From an uncultured Lachnospiraceae bacterium (GTDB taxonomy: Bacteria; Bacillota; Clostridia; Lachnospirales; Lachnospiraceae), in contig CAMVGV010000003.1 of assembly GCA_947167135.1 (NCBI GenBank), forward strand, positions 20,337 to 84,336: DNA of 64,000 bases, written 5' to 3'. Shown here piece by piece: positions 42,026-50,362 of the stretch (position 1 is the first letter of the stretch; every line of letters begins with the position of its first letter). The notes below the pieces were generated by a model that had not been told where the DNA came from, did no database searches, and saw only the letters and a program-made list of their open reading frames with translations. The translations under genes were made by a program, and so were the position numbers.

Positions 42026-43417
42026 ATGGCAGTAGATGAAAGACTGGTCCAGAGCATTGTGCGCGAGGTAGTGCAGAAGATGCAGTGTTCCGGCGGCGTC
42101 AGCGGAATGCACGGGGTGTTTAAGGATATGAATCAGTGCATAGCGGCCGCAAAGGAAGCGGAAAAAGAGGTGCGCATCCTCCCCATGGACCGGAGAGAAA
42201 AGATCATTTCCATTATCAGAAGAAAGATAAGGGAAAACGCTGAGACACTTGCCCGTATGGGAGTTGAAGAAACAGGAATGGGCAATGTGGGAGACAAGAT
42301 ACTAAAGCACCACCTGGTTGCCGACAAGTGCCCGGGAACGGAGGATATCTACACAACCGCCTGGAGCGGTGACAGGGGACTTACCCTTACGGAGCTCGGT
42401 CCCTTCGGGGTGATAGGCTCCATTACCCCCTGTACAAATCCCTCGGAAACGGTGCTCTGCAATGTGATAGGGATGCTGGCAGCGGGAAATACGGTGGTAT
42501 TTAACCCTCATCCCAAGGCGGTGAAGACATCTCTTTTCGCTATGAACCTCTGCAATGAGGCATCGATTGAGGGAGGCGGCCCGGACAATATTGCCTGCGC
42601 CTGCGAAAAGCCCACCCTTGAAACCAGCGAGATCATGATGAAGCACCCGGATATCTCACTACTGGTTGCAACAGGAGGACCCGGAGTGGTTACCGCGGTT
42701 CTTTCCTCAGGAAAAAGAGGAATAGGAGCGGGAGCCGGAAATCCGCCGGCACTGGTGGACGAGACTGCGGATATAGCTCACGCCGCGGAATGCATAGTAA
42801 ACGGCTGCACCTTTGACAATAACCTTCCCTGCATAGCGGAAAAAGAGGTTGTGTGCGTGGAATCGGTTGCCGACGAGCTTATGCATTATATGGTAAATGA
42901 GCAGGGCTGCTACCTTGCAAACGAATCCGAGCAGCAGGCACTCATAAAGAGAGTCATCGACGAAAAGGGAGCCCCCAAGAGAGACTGTGTAGGAAAGAGC
43001 GCAAAGGTACTGCTCCAGTATATCGGAGTGAACGTACCCGATAATATCCGCTGCATAACCTTCTTCGGGAAAAAGGAAAACCCCTTAATAAGTACGGAGC
43101 TTATGATGCCGATCCTCGGAGTAGTGAGGGCAAAAGATTTTGATGACGCAGTCGAGCAGTCGGTATGGCTTGAGCACGGAAACAGGCATTCGGCCCATAT
43201 CCATTCAAAGAACGTGGACAGGATAACCACTTATGCCAGAGCCATTGATACGGCAATAGTTGTAAAGAACGGTCCGAGCTACACATCCCTTGGCTTCGGG
43301 GGAGAGGGCTTCAATACCTTTACCATAGCAAGCAGAACAGGTGAGGGACTGACCAGCGCATCCACATTCGCAAAGAGAAGAAGATGCGTAATGATAGACA
43401 GTCTCTGCATCAGATAA
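42026..43417 (+). CDS. CoA-acylating aldehyde dehydrogenase (PduP-like) with N-terminal encapsulation peptide
   Basis: Oxidises propanal to propionyl-CoA with NAD+. 463 residues from ATG 42026; ATG 42023 is too close to AAGGA. The first 20 residues, MAVDERLVQSIVREVVQKMQ, form an amphipathic encapsulation helix, followed by a short linker. The catalytic Cys is in FDNNLPCIAEKE. The cofactor region contains GSITPCTNPSETVLCN and ATGGPGVV. The end KRRRCVMIDSLCIR is typical of BMC aldehyde dehydrogenases. The next gene begins 12 nt after its stop. Confidence 0.93.
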   Translation: MAVDERLVQSIVREVVQKMQCSGGVSGMHGVFKDMNQCIAAAKEAEKEVRILPMDRREKIISIIRRKIRENAETLARMGVEETGMGNVGDKILKHHLVADKCPGTEDIYTTAWSGDRGLTLTELGPFGVIGSITPCTNPSETVLCNVIGMLAAGNTVVFNPHPKAVKTSLFAMNLCNEASIEGGGPDNIACACEKPTLETSEIMMKHPDISLLVATGGPGVVTAVLSSGKRGIGAGAGNPPALVDETADIAHAAECIVNGCTFDNNLPCIAEKEVVCVESVADELMHYMVNEQGCYLANESEQQALIKRVIDEKGAPKRDCVGKSAKVLLQYIGVNVPDNIRCITFFGKKENPLISTELMMPILGVVRAKDFDDAVEQSVWLEHGNRHSAHIHSKNVDRITTYARAIDTAIVVKNGPSYTSLGFGGEGFNTFTIASRTGEGLTSASTFAKRRRCVMIDSLCIR

Positions 43418-43428
43418 GGCAGGTTGAT

Positions 43429-44643
43429 ATGACAGTAAATTCAAATGATATAGAAGCGATAGTCCGTGAAGTACTGAACAGCATGGACGGAAAGGGAAGC
43501 CCTGCGGCGGCTGCAGATACCGGAAGAACGGCGTATGATATACCTTCCACCGCGCACTGTGCTTTCTTAACAGACTTAAAGCACTTTGAGATAAAGGAAT
43601 TTCCGATGCCCGAGGTTGGTGACGACGAGATCCTTGTGAAGGTTGAAGGCACCGGAATCTGCGGTACGGACGGAGCTGAATACAAGTTCGATCCCTTCAA
43701 GTACATACCCATTAATCTCGGACACGAGGGTACGGGCACGGTAGTAAAGATCGGAAAGAACGTAAAGAAGGATTCGGCGGGAAAGCCCCTAAAGCTCGGG
43801 GACAAGGTTGTGACCTGTATGATCTTTCACGACGATCCGGATATAACCATGTTTGACTTAAATAAGCAGAATATCGGTGAAGCGGATGTTTACGGACTTA
43901 TTCCGGATGACGACAGACACCTTACAGGATGGTTTTCCGACTATATACTGATCCGTGGCGGATCCACTGTATTTAATGTGTCGGATATGGATCTGGATTC
44001 AAGGATCCTTATAGAGCCCTGCGCGGTACTTATCCACGCGGTTGAGAGGGCGAAGAGCACAGGGATACTAAGATTCAATTCCAGAGTCGTTGTACAGGGC
44101 TGCGGTCCCATAGGACTTATCTGTGTAGCAGTTCTCCGTACCATGGGTATCACCAATATCGTGACCGTGGACGGAAATGACGAGAGACTGAATTTCTCAC
44201 ACGAAATGGGAGCCACGGGACATGTCAATTTTCTGAACCATAAGGGGATCGAAAACCTCGCAGCTGCCGTGAAGAGTGAGCTTGGCGGATATCTCGCAGA
44301 TTTTGCCTTCCAGTGCACAGGCTCTCCTGCGGGACACAGCAATATTTATAAGTTTATAAGGAACGGCGGCGGTTTATGTGAGCTTGGTTTCTTTATTAAC
44401 GGCGGTGACGCCACCATAAACCCGCACTTTGATATCTGCTCAAAGGAGATCACAACGGTGGGATCCTGGGTATACACCTTAAGGGATTACGCAACCACCT
44501 TTGAATTCCTGAAGGCTGCAAAGAGGGACGGGGTTCCCATGGACAGGCTTATCACACATAAGTTTGCATTAAAGGATATCAATGAGGCCTTTGAAACGAA
44601 TATCGCCCAGAAGGGCTTAAAGATCGCGGTATTAAGTAATTAA
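43429..44643 (+). CDS. Zinc-type MDR alcohol dehydrogenase with N-terminal encapsulation peptide
   Basis: A 404-residue medium-chain dehydrogenase. Residues 1-20 (MTVNSNDIEAIVREVLNSMD) are an encapsulation helix with a Gly/Ala linker. The enzyme begins at about 40. Zinc-site motifs are GICGTDGAEY and GHEGTGTVVKIG; the Rossmann motif is VVQGCGPIGLICVAVL. It would recycle NAD+ in the shell by reducing propanal to propanol, or reduce lactaldehyde to propanediol. The start with AGG upstream is chosen over ATG 43384, which lies inside the previous gene. This replaces the iron-type PduQ seen in many loci. Confidence 0.88.
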   Translation: MTVNSNDIEAIVREVLNSMDGKGSPAAAADTGRTAYDIPSTAHCAFLTDLKHFEIKEFPMPEVGDDEILVKVEGTGICGTDGAEYKFDPFKYIPINLGHEGTGTVVKIGKNVKKDSAGKPLKLGDKVVTCMIFHDDPDITMFDLNKQNIGEADVYGLIPDDDRHLTGWFSDYILIRGGSTVFNVSDMDLDSRILIEPCAVLIHAVERAKSTGILRFNSRVVVQGCGPIGLICVAVLRTMGITNIVTVDGNDERLNFSHEMGATGHVNFLNHKGIENLAAAVKSELGGYLADFAFQCTGSPAGHSNIYKFIRNGGGLCELGFFINGGDATINPHFDICSKEITTVGSWVYTLRDYATTFEFLKAAKRDGVPMDRLITHKFALKDINEAFETNIAQKGLKIAVLSN

Positions 44644-44644
44644 A

Positions 44645-44699
44645 AAGATCCTTCGCTGACGCTCAGGATGACAGAAAAGCTGACGCTCAGGATGACAGA
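44645..44699. repeat. Inverted REP-like fragments
   Basis: Two consecutive GCTGACGCTCAGGATGACAG units preceded by AAGATCCTTC, an inverted and diverged form of the TCATCCTGAGCG family. They sit directly after the alcohol dehydrogenase stop. Confidence 0.65.
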
Positions 44700-44701
44700 G
44701 A

Positions 44702-44853
44702 GGAGTGCCGCGCAATTAAACCGCTTCGCGGTGGCGCGTCACGTGCAGCACACTGCTTCGCAGTATGCTGCAATAAGAGGAGTGCCGCGCAATTAAACCG
44801 CTTCGCGGTGGCGCGTCACGTGCAACACACTGCTTCGCAGTATGCTGCAATAA
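44702..44853. repeat. Tandem pair of ~75-bp structured repeats, left of the shell genes
   Basis: Two copies, 44702-44776 and 44779-44853 (period 77), differing at one or two positions. Each starts GGAGTGCCGCGCAATTAAAC and ends GCTGCAATAA. Each carries internal hairpins CCGC-TTC-GCGG and TGCAGCA..CTGC-TTC-GCAG..TGCTGCA. A second pair with the same period lies at 49361-49512, on the other side of the shell-gene block and in the same orientation. Confidence 0.92.
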
Positions 44854-44905
44854 AAAGAGGTCAGGTCGGGATCTGAATGGATTTGTACGGGAGGAGTTTT
44901 AGGAT

Positions 44906-45223
44906 ATGCAGGAAGAAGCAGTAGGCATCCTTGAGGTATACGGGGTCGTAACTGCATTTATGGCTGCCGACGCCGGGTGTAAGGCGGGCAGAGTCTGGCT
45001 GGAGCCATTTGACAAGAATAAGCCGGCCAATGCCGAACAGCTCCCGGTACCTCTTCTTGTCACGGTAAAGTTCAGAGGAACCGTTTCAGACGTCGAGGCT
45101 GCTATGGCTGCTGCAACAAGCGTTGCGGAGTCAATGACCGGGATATTCCAGAAGCATATTATCCCGAGACCCACGTCCGATACGGAAAAAATGTTAAAGA
45201 TCAATTGTTTTGATAAAAACTAA
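44906..45223 (+). CDS. BMC-domain shell protein (BMC-H) with loop insertion
   Basis: A 105-residue hexamer-forming shell protein. The BMC fold starts [22 protein letters not shown] and ends [15 protein letters not shown]. Between the second and third strands it carries an extra loop of about 12 residues ([15 protein letters not shown]), unlike the compact BMC-H proteins that follow. GGAGG lies upstream. The insertion may alter the pore or give the tile a special position. Confidence 0.9.
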   Translation: MQEEAVGILEVYGVVTAFMAADAGCKAGRVWLEPFDKNKPANAEQLPVPLLVTVKFRGTVSDVEAAMAAATSVAESMTGIFQKHIIPRPTSDTEKMLKINCFDKN

Positions 45224-45237
45224 GGAGGTTAAGAGTT

Positions 45238-45513
45238 ATGTCACAGGAAGCATTGGGAATGGTTGAGACCAGAGGTCTCACTGCGGCCATCGAGGCAGCA
45301 GATGCAATGACAAAAGCTGCCGAGGTAAAGCTTGTGGGAACTGAAAAGATAGGTTCCGGTCTCGTAACCGTTATGGTGAGAGGCGATGTAGGAGCAGTCA
45401 AGGCTTCTGTGGAAGCCGGGGCAGCAAACGCATCCAGGCTCGGAGAGCTGGTAGCACAGCATGTGATTCCGCGTCCTCATAATGATGTGGAAATGATCCT
45501 GCCGAAGATCTGA
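45238..45513 (+). CDS. BMC-H shell protein (PduA/J type)
   Basis: A 91-residue canonical shell hexamer: [35 protein letters not shown] and [12 protein letters not shown]. It differs at about nine positions from the protein encoded at 45896, so the two are recent paralogues. AAGGAGG precedes the ATG. Such proteins form most of the facets and the substrate pores. Confidence 0.96.
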   Translation: MSQEALGMVETRGLTAAIEAADAMTKAAEVKLVGTEKIGSGLVTVMVRGDVGAVKASVEAGAANASRLGELVAQHVIPRPHNDVEMILPKI

Positions 45514-45548
45514 AGAGGCAGCAGAATAGTTTTTGAAGGGATCTTAAA

Positions 45549-45878
45549 ATGAGGAAGGCATACGGATTAATTGAAATCACGGGAGTGGTCGCCGCTATGG
45601 AAGCGCTGGACAGAATGTGCAAGGCGGCGAACGTGACACTCAGCACCTGGGAAAGAAAGATAGGCGGAAGGCTTGTGACCCTCATAGTTGAAGGGGATGT
45701 GGCTGACTGCAAAGCTGCTGTCCAGGCGGCCAGGAAGGCTCCCATAAGGGATGTGGCGAGCTACGGTGTCATTGCCAGCCCTCATGAAGAGATAGTGAAG
45801 CTTGTAAACTTGAGCGCTTCCAGGTGGAAGAAGCCCGGAAACGTGAATTCCGATGACAGGTACTTACAGGAAGTATAA
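45549..45878 (+). CDS. BMC-H shell protein with C-terminal extension
   Basis: A 109-residue BMC protein: [47 protein letters not shown] and [14 protein letters not shown]. It has about 20 extra C-terminal residues ([19 protein letters not shown]). The pore-loop sequence differs from the PduA/J-like proteins around it. It lies between the two near-identical BMC-H genes. Confidence 0.93.
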   Translation: MRKAYGLIEITGVVAAMEALDRMCKAANVTLSTWERKIGGRLVTLIVEGDVADCKAAVQAARKAPIRDVASYGVIASPHEEIVKLVNLSASRWKKPGNVNSDDRYLQEV

Positions 45879-45895
45879 AAAGAAAGGAGAACACT

Positions 45896-46174
45896 ATGTC
45901 ACAGGAAGCATTGGGAATGGTTGAAACCAGAGGTCTGGTTGCGGCTATCGAGGCAGCAGATGCTATGTGCAAGGCTGCAAACGTAAATCTGGTTGGAACA
46001 GAGAAGATCGGATCAGGTCTTGTAACCGTTATGGTCCGCGGAGACGTTGGAGCGGTAAAGTCATCTGTTGAGGCAGGTGCAACAAACGCATCAAGGCTCG
46101 GAGAACTGGTAGCACAGCACGTTATTCCCCGTCCTCACAATGATGTTGAGCTTATACTGCCGAAGCTCAAGTAA
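45896..46174 (+). CDS. BMC-H shell protein (PduA/J type), second paralogue
   Basis: 92 residues, nearly identical to the product of 45238-45513 (same start [14 protein letters not shown] and end [16 protein letters not shown]). AAGGAGA precedes the ATG. A GC-rich hairpin follows its stop and separates it from pduL. Confidence 0.96.
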   Translation: MSQEALGMVETRGLVAAIEAADAMCKAANVNLVGTEKIGSGLVTVMVRGDVGAVKSSVEAGATNASRLGELVAQHVIPRPHNDVELILPKLK

Positions 46175-46199
46175 GGTAACTCTTAAGAATACTCTTGAA

Positions 46200-46229
46200 C
46201 CCGGGTGCCGGCAGAAAATGGCACCCGGG
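46200..46229 (+). terminator. Perfect 10-bp GC-rich hairpin between shell genes and pduL
   Basis: CCCGGGTGCC (46200-46209), a 10-nt loop, and the exact complement GGCACCCGGG (46220-46229), then tataataaaaaaat and the pduL ATG. It could be a partial terminator or an RNA-processing and stability element that keeps shell-protein mRNA more abundant than pduL. Confidence 0.55.
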
Positions 46230-46243
46230 TATAATAAAAAAAT

Positions 46244-46906
46244 ATGAATACCAAAGACATCGAAGTAATCACAAGAATAATACTGAACACCATAAATGAG
46301 AGAGAAACGTCCGACAGCGGCACAGGCTTTATGGTGCCTGTGGGAGTGTCGGCGAGACATATACATCTGACAGAGGAAGCCGTTGAGATCCTCTTCGGAA
46401 AAGGACATACCCTTACCAAAAAGAAGGAGCTTATGGGCGGACAGTTTGCGGCTGAGGAGCAGTGCACAATAGTCGGACTGAAGCTCAGAGCGATCGAAAA
46501 TGTAAGGGTTCTTGGACCCTGCAGGAGCTTTAACCAGGTGGAGGTATCAAAGACCGACGCCATGAAGCTCGGTGTCAGCGCACCCTTACGGAATTCCGGA
46601 GATATAAAGGGAAGTGCTCCGGTGGCTCTGGTGGGTCCTAAAGGTGCCCTGTATCTTAAGGAAGGCTGCATCATAGCTGCGAGGCATATCCATATGTCAC
46701 CTGAGGATGCGCGTGCTGCGGGATTAAAGGATAAGGATACGGTTTCCGTCCGTGTGGAAAACGAAAGGGGCACGACCTTTGAAAATGTGCTGATCCGTGT
46801 GGATCCGAGCTTTACATTGGAAATGCATATAGATACCGATGAAGCAAATGCATCCGGCATAAAGCACGGCGATACGGCAAGGATCATAAAAAGGAGCGGG
46901 ACATGA
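46244..46906 (+). CDS. pduL: PduL phosphate propanoyltransferase with encapsulation peptide
   Basis: Converts propionyl-CoA plus phosphate to propionyl-phosphate inside the shell. 220 residues: N-terminal encapsulation helix (MNTKDIEVITRIILNTINE), then two PduL beta-barrel halves. The zinc-binding SARHIHL is at about 36-42, GPCRSFNQVEVS follows, and the second AARHIHMSPEDAR is at about 145-157. No Shine-Dalgarno is visible before the ATG, only an A-rich stretch after a hairpin. It overlaps the vertex-protein gene by 4 nt (ATGA). Confidence 0.95.
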   Translation: MNTKDIEVITRIILNTINERETSDSGTGFMVPVGVSARHIHLTEEAVEILFGKGHTLTKKKELMGGQFAAEEQCTIVGLKLRAIENVRVLGPCRSFNQVEVSKTDAMKLGVSAPLRNSGDIKGSAPVALVGPKGALYLKEGCIIAARHIHMSPEDARAAGLKDKDTVSVRVENERGTTFENVLIRVDPSFTLEMHIDTDEANASGIKHGDTARIIKRSGT

Positions 46907-47184
46907 TCGTAGGAAAAGTTCTGGGTAATGTGATCTCCACAAGGAAAAGCGAAAAGCTTATCGGCAATAAGTTTATGATCATAGAACCCGTGGAAAGCAT
47001 GGGGAAAAATATGGGACAGCTTGTAGCCATAGATAATATCGGGGCAGGCGTCGGCGAGTACGTTCTGGTGTCCCTGGGATCCGCTGCCCGTATCGGAACC
47101 GACAACGAATCATCCCCGGTGGATGCGGCGATAGTCGGTATCCTGGATGAAGGAGAGCCTGAGAGAAATAATGGATTTAAATGA
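46903..47184 (+). CDS. BMC-P vertex protein (EutN/CcmL family)
   Basis: A 93-residue pentamer that caps the icosahedral vertices: MIVGKVLGNVISTRKSEKLIG, FMIIEPV and DNIGAGVGEYVLVSLGSAAR, ending VDAAIVGILDE. Its ATG overlaps the pduL stop, and its 3' end overlaps the next gene by 14 nt. Confidence 0.95.
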   Translation: MIVGKVLGNVISTRKSEKLIGNKFMIIEPVESMGKNMGQLVAIDNIGAGVGEYVLVSLGSAARIGTDNESSPVDAAIVGILDEGEPERNNGFK

Positions 47185-48514
47185 GCTTAAAAACCTTTTA
47201 AGGGAAAAGGGTGTTGCAGGCGCGGGAGGCGCAGGCTTCCCCACATATGCAAAGCTTGATAAGCGTGCTGAGACTATTATCCTTAATTCCGCGGAATGTG
47301 AACCGCTGTTAACACTTCACAGGCAATGTCTGAAGGTTCACGCGGAGGAGATACTGGAAGCCCTTGAAACCGTGCGGACCACCGTTGAAGCGGATAATGC
47401 CATAATCGGGATCAAGGCTGAATATGAGGATACGGTGCAGGAATTAAAGAGGCACCTTATGAAATTCCCGAATATAAGCCTCCATCTCCTTTCATCGGTT
47501 TACCCCATGGGAGATGAGGTGGTGCTTATCTATGAAGCGACCGGAAAGGTTGTCCGTCCCGGAGGCTTACCAATAGAGCAGGGAGTGGCGGTATTTAATG
47601 TTGAGACCATGTACAATATCAGCCGGGCACTCCGTAGCGGCACGGCAGTCACCGAAAAGCTCGTAAGCATTGTCGGAGAGGTGGAAAACCCGGTAACGGT
47701 CCGTCTTCCGATAGGGACCTCTATAAGTGAGGCGGTGTCCTTTGCCGGAGGGATAAAGATCAAGGATCCGGTCTTCTTCGTAGGCGGTCCTATGATGGGA
47801 CGCATAATGGACGGCGAGAGTCCGGTAACGAAGACCACCAATGCGGTGATCGTCCTTCCGGAGGATCATAAGCTGGTCCTTAAGAAAAAGCAGAATCCCT
47901 CCATAGGACTTAAAAGAGCGGCCTCAGTGTGCTGCCAGTGCCAGATGTGCACGGATCTCTGCCCGAGACATTCTCTGGGGCATCCCATTAAGCCGCATCT
48001 CTTTATGAGGGCTGCAGCCAATAGGGACTTTTCGGATATGAATCCATTTCTTGATACATTTTTCTGTTCTTCCTGCGGCTTATGCGAGCTTTATTCCTGC
48101 CCGCAGGGCCTGAGCCCGAGAAGCTTAATCGCAGTATATAAGAGCGGTTTAAGGGAAAAGGGAGTCAAGGCTCCTTCAGATCCGGTGATCTCACCCGTTT
48201 CAGAAGGCAGGGATCTAAGAAAGGCTCCCGAAGAAAGACTTGCGGCAAGGCTCGGGGTATCGTCATATGAAAGCGATGCACCCCTTGATGATACGGTTAA
48301 GGATGTTTATAAGGTACAGGTACTTTTTTCACAGCATATAGGAGCACCCGCGGAGCCTGTTATCAAGGCCGGGGATCAGGTAAAAAAAGGAGATGTCATC
48401 GGACGATATAAGGGGGATGCCTTAAGTATCTCCGTACATGCTCCGATCGACGGAAGGGTAGAGACTGTGACCGACAGATTTGCGGTTATTAACGGAGGAT
48501 ACGGGGCAAGATGA
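47171..48514 (+). CDS. PduS/RnfC-like flavo-iron-sulfur electron-transfer protein
   Basis: A 447-residue protein with an RnfC/NuoF-like N-terminus (GVAGAGGAGFPTYAKL with the glycine-rich FMN/NADH region, then NSAECEPLL). An SLBB-like segment (about 155-215) and two cysteine clusters follow: CCQCQMCTDLCPRH and CSSCGLCELYSCPQG. These would hold two [4Fe-4S] centres. The C-terminus is a biotinyl/lipoyl-like hammerhead. In Pdu systems PduS is a corrinoid reductase. Here the dehydratase is B12-independent, so an NADH-oxidising or activase-reducing role is more likely. Start at 47171 gives the family N-terminus; ATG 47147 is an alternative. Confidence 0.85.
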   Translation: MDLNELKNLLREKGVAGAGGAGFPTYAKLDKRAETIILNSAECEPLLTLHRQCLKVHAEEILEALETVRTTVEADNAIIGIKAEYEDTVQELKRHLMKFPNISLHLLSSVYPMGDEVVLIYEATGKVVRPGGLPIEQGVAVFNVETMYNISRALRSGTAVTEKLVSIVGEVENPVTVRLPIGTSISEAVSFAGGIKIKDPVFFVGGPMMGRIMDGESPVTKTTNAVIVLPEDHKLVLKKKQNPSIGLKRAASVCCQCQMCTDLCPRHSLGHPIKPHLFMRAAANRDFSDMNPFLDTFFCSSCGLCELYSCPQGLSPRSLIAVYKSGLREKGVKAPSDPVISPVSEGRDLRKAPEERLAARLGVSSYESDAPLDDTVKDVYKVQVLFSQHIGAPAEPVIKAGDQVKKGDVIGRYKGDALSISVHAPIDGRVETVTDRFAVINGGYGAR

Positions 48515-49059
48515 GCAGAGCCATAGGATTGATAGAATTCAGAACGGTTTCCAAGGGTGTTACCGCAGCGGATGAAATGGTAAAAACATCTCAGGTGGAG
48601 CTTCTGGAAGCAGAGACCGTATGTCCCGGAAAATATATCGCACTTATTGCGGGAGAGCTCAGTGCGGTAAGGTCCTCTGTGGACGCTGCGATAAAAAAAT
48701 ACCCCGATGAGCTTATAGACAGCATGGTGCTCGGTAATCCCCATGAGAGCATTTTTCCGGCGATATACGGTGTTACGACCGTGGGAAAGGTCAATGCCCT
48801 CGGGATCCTCGAGACCTATGACGTGGCTTCGATGCTGGTTGCCGCGGATACTGCCGCGAAGACCGCTATCGTAGATCTTATCGAGCTTCGTATAGCCAAA
48901 GGAATGTGCGGAAAGTCGTATATGTTCCTGACAGGCGAGGTTGCAGCGGTAACCTCTGCCATCGAGACAGCAAGACAGAGAATAGCTGACAGGGGAATGT
49001 TCCTGGATTCATCGGTGATCCCGAATCCCGATGAGCAGATATGCAGGACGGTACTGTAG
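48511..49059 (+). CDS. BMC-T tandem-domain shell protein (PduT type)
   Basis: 182 residues with two BMC domains, IGLIEFRTVSKGVTAADEM (about 5-90) and LGILETYDVASMLVAADTA (about 95-180). Cys38 in TVCPGKYIALIAG lies at the same position as the cysteine that binds the pore [4Fe-4S] cluster in PduT trimers. With the PduS-like protein it could pass electrons through the shell. It overlaps the preceding gene by 4 nt. The last nine bases, including the stop, are the target duplication of a MITE. Confidence 0.94.
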   Translation: MSRAIGLIEFRTVSKGVTAADEMVKTSQVELLEAETVCPGKYIALIAGELSAVRSSVDAAIKKYPDELIDSMVLGNPHESIFPAIYGVTTVGKVNALGILETYDVASMLVAADTAAKTAIVDLIELRIAKGMCGKSYMFLTGEVAAVTSAIETARQRIADRGMFLDSSVIPNPDEQICRTVL

Positions 49060-49346
49060 CAATGGCGTTAAGTTAGTGAAATTCTATTACTACACACAGT
49101 GTCATTCTGAGCGAAGCGAAGAATCTTCTATAACCGGTCGGAAAGATCCTTTCTGTTGCTTCGCGTCTCGTCTCCCGACTCGGTCCGCGCTAAACGCGTG
49201 CCACTGGCACGCAGCGCCCCTCGCCGGGGTGGCATCCCACATCTGCGATGTGGGATAAACCTCGCCGGGGCGGCATCCCACATCTCCGATGTGGGATATG
49301 CGTCGCTGGCGCTCAGGATGACAAAATGCTTAACTTAACGGCATTG
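49060..49346. mobile_element. MITE-like element inserted at the BMC-T stop codon
   Basis: The terminal inverted repeat CAATGGCGTTAAGTTA (49060-49075) matches the reverse complement of TAACTTAACGGCATTG (49331-49346) at 15 of 16 positions. The nine bases GTACTGTAG flank both ends (49051-49059 and 49347-49355) as a target-site duplication. The inside is non-coding and holds REP-like sequence (from 49101), GC-rich modules, and two ATCCCACATC/GATGTGGGAT hairpins. No transposase, so it must have moved in trans. A nine-base duplication fits several IS families; the parent cannot be named from sequence alone. Confidence 0.85.
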
Positions 49347-49360
49347 GTACTGTAGTATTT

Positions 49361-49512
49361 GGAGTGCCGCGCAATTAAACCGCTTCGCGGTGGCGCGTCA
49401 CGTGCAGCACACTGCTTCGCAGTATGCTGCAATATTTGGAGTGCCGCGCAATTAAACCGCTCCGCGGTGGCGCGTCACGTGCAGCACACTGCTTCGCAGT
49501 ATGCTGCAATAA
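49361..49512. repeat. Tandem pair of ~75-bp structured repeats, right of the shell genes
   Basis: Copies 49361-49434 and 49438-49512, nearly identical to the pair at 44702-44853. The last copy ends CAATAAGGAG and so supplies part of the DeoR gene's ribosome-binding region. One copy has CCGCTCCGCGG instead of CCGCTTCGCGG, which keeps the stem. Confidence 0.92.
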
Positions 49513-49522
49513 GGAGAATTAT

Positions 49523-50296
49523 ATGCTTGCTCTTGAGCGGCGTAACAGAATACTTGAAGAACTGCAGGTAAAAAGACAGGTTGTTGTATCCGACCTTGCC
49601 AGATCCTTTAAGGTCTCTGAGGAGACCATAAGGAGGGATCTTGACAGGCTCGATAAGGAGGGTCTCGCCAAGAAAAGCTATGGCGGAGCTGTGATAAATG
49701 AGGACTCATCCATCGACCTGCCTTTTAATATCCGGAAAAAAAGAAATATTCCCGGGAAGCAGAAGATAGCGGAGCTTATTTCCGGCCTTGTAGAGGACGG
49801 GGATCACATTACTCTGGATCCCTCCACCACCTCTGTTTTTATCGCGAGGGCATTGAAAAATAAGCACAGGCTTACGGTTATCACAAATTCCCTGGAGGTT
49901 ATGATAGAGCTTTCGGACGTGGAGAGCTGGAATGTGATCTGCTCCGGGGGTACAATGAAGGAAGGGTATCTCGCCCTGACGGGACCAAGAGCGATCGAGG
50001 GCATCGGGGCCTTTAATGCGGATAAGGCAATTATGAGCTGCAAGGGCTTTGATATGGTAAAGGGGATAACCGACGGGAACGAGCTTTTCTGTGAGGCAAA
50101 ACGCGCCATGCTCGATAATTCCAGGGAGCATATCCTGGCGGTGGATCATTCGAAATTTGACACCATTGCATTCTCAAAGATATGCGATATGGAGAGAGCG
50201 GACATTATCGTAACCGACGAAAAGCCTGATGAAAAATGGCTCGATCTTTTCAGGAGGAGCGGGATAAGATGTATTTATCCGGAGGACGGGATTTAA
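49523..50296 (+). CDS. DeoR/GlpR family transcriptional regulator
   Basis: A 257-residue repressor. Start at 49523 behind AAGGAG; the frame is open upstream only because it reads through repeat DNA. The N-terminal winged helix is LALERRNRILEELQVKRQVVVSDLARSFKVSEETIRRDL with the DeoR helix-turn-helix signature. The sugar-phosphate-sensing domain has GDHITLDPSTTSVFIARAL, VITNSLEV and AVDHSKFD. Its position between shell genes and rhamnulokinase makes it the likely controller of this locus, probably sensing a phosphorylated intermediate such as rhamnulose-1-P. Confidence 0.93.
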   Translation: MLALERRNRILEELQVKRQVVVSDLARSFKVSEETIRRDLDRLDKEGLAKKSYGGAVINEDSSIDLPFNIRKKRNIPGKQKIAELISGLVEDGDHITLDPSTTSVFIARALKNKHRLTVITNSLEVMIELSDVESWNVICSGGTMKEGYLALTGPRAIEGIGAFNADKAIMSCKGFDMVKGITDGNELFCEAKRAMLDNSREHILAVDHSKFDTIAFSKICDMERADIIVTDEKPDEKWLDLFRRSGIRCIYPEDGI

Positions 50297-50362
50297 GAAA
50301 AAGGGTAACTATTCAGAATCCGAAGGGTTCTGAATAGATACGAAAAAGGCAATATAAGCAAT

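Noticed and set aside
49359..49571. Extended N-terminus of the DeoR gene and similar Cys-rich ORFs through the 75-bp repeats
   Set aside because: They translate repeat DNA; the repeat period of 77 shifts frame between copies, and a good ribosome site marks the start at 49523.
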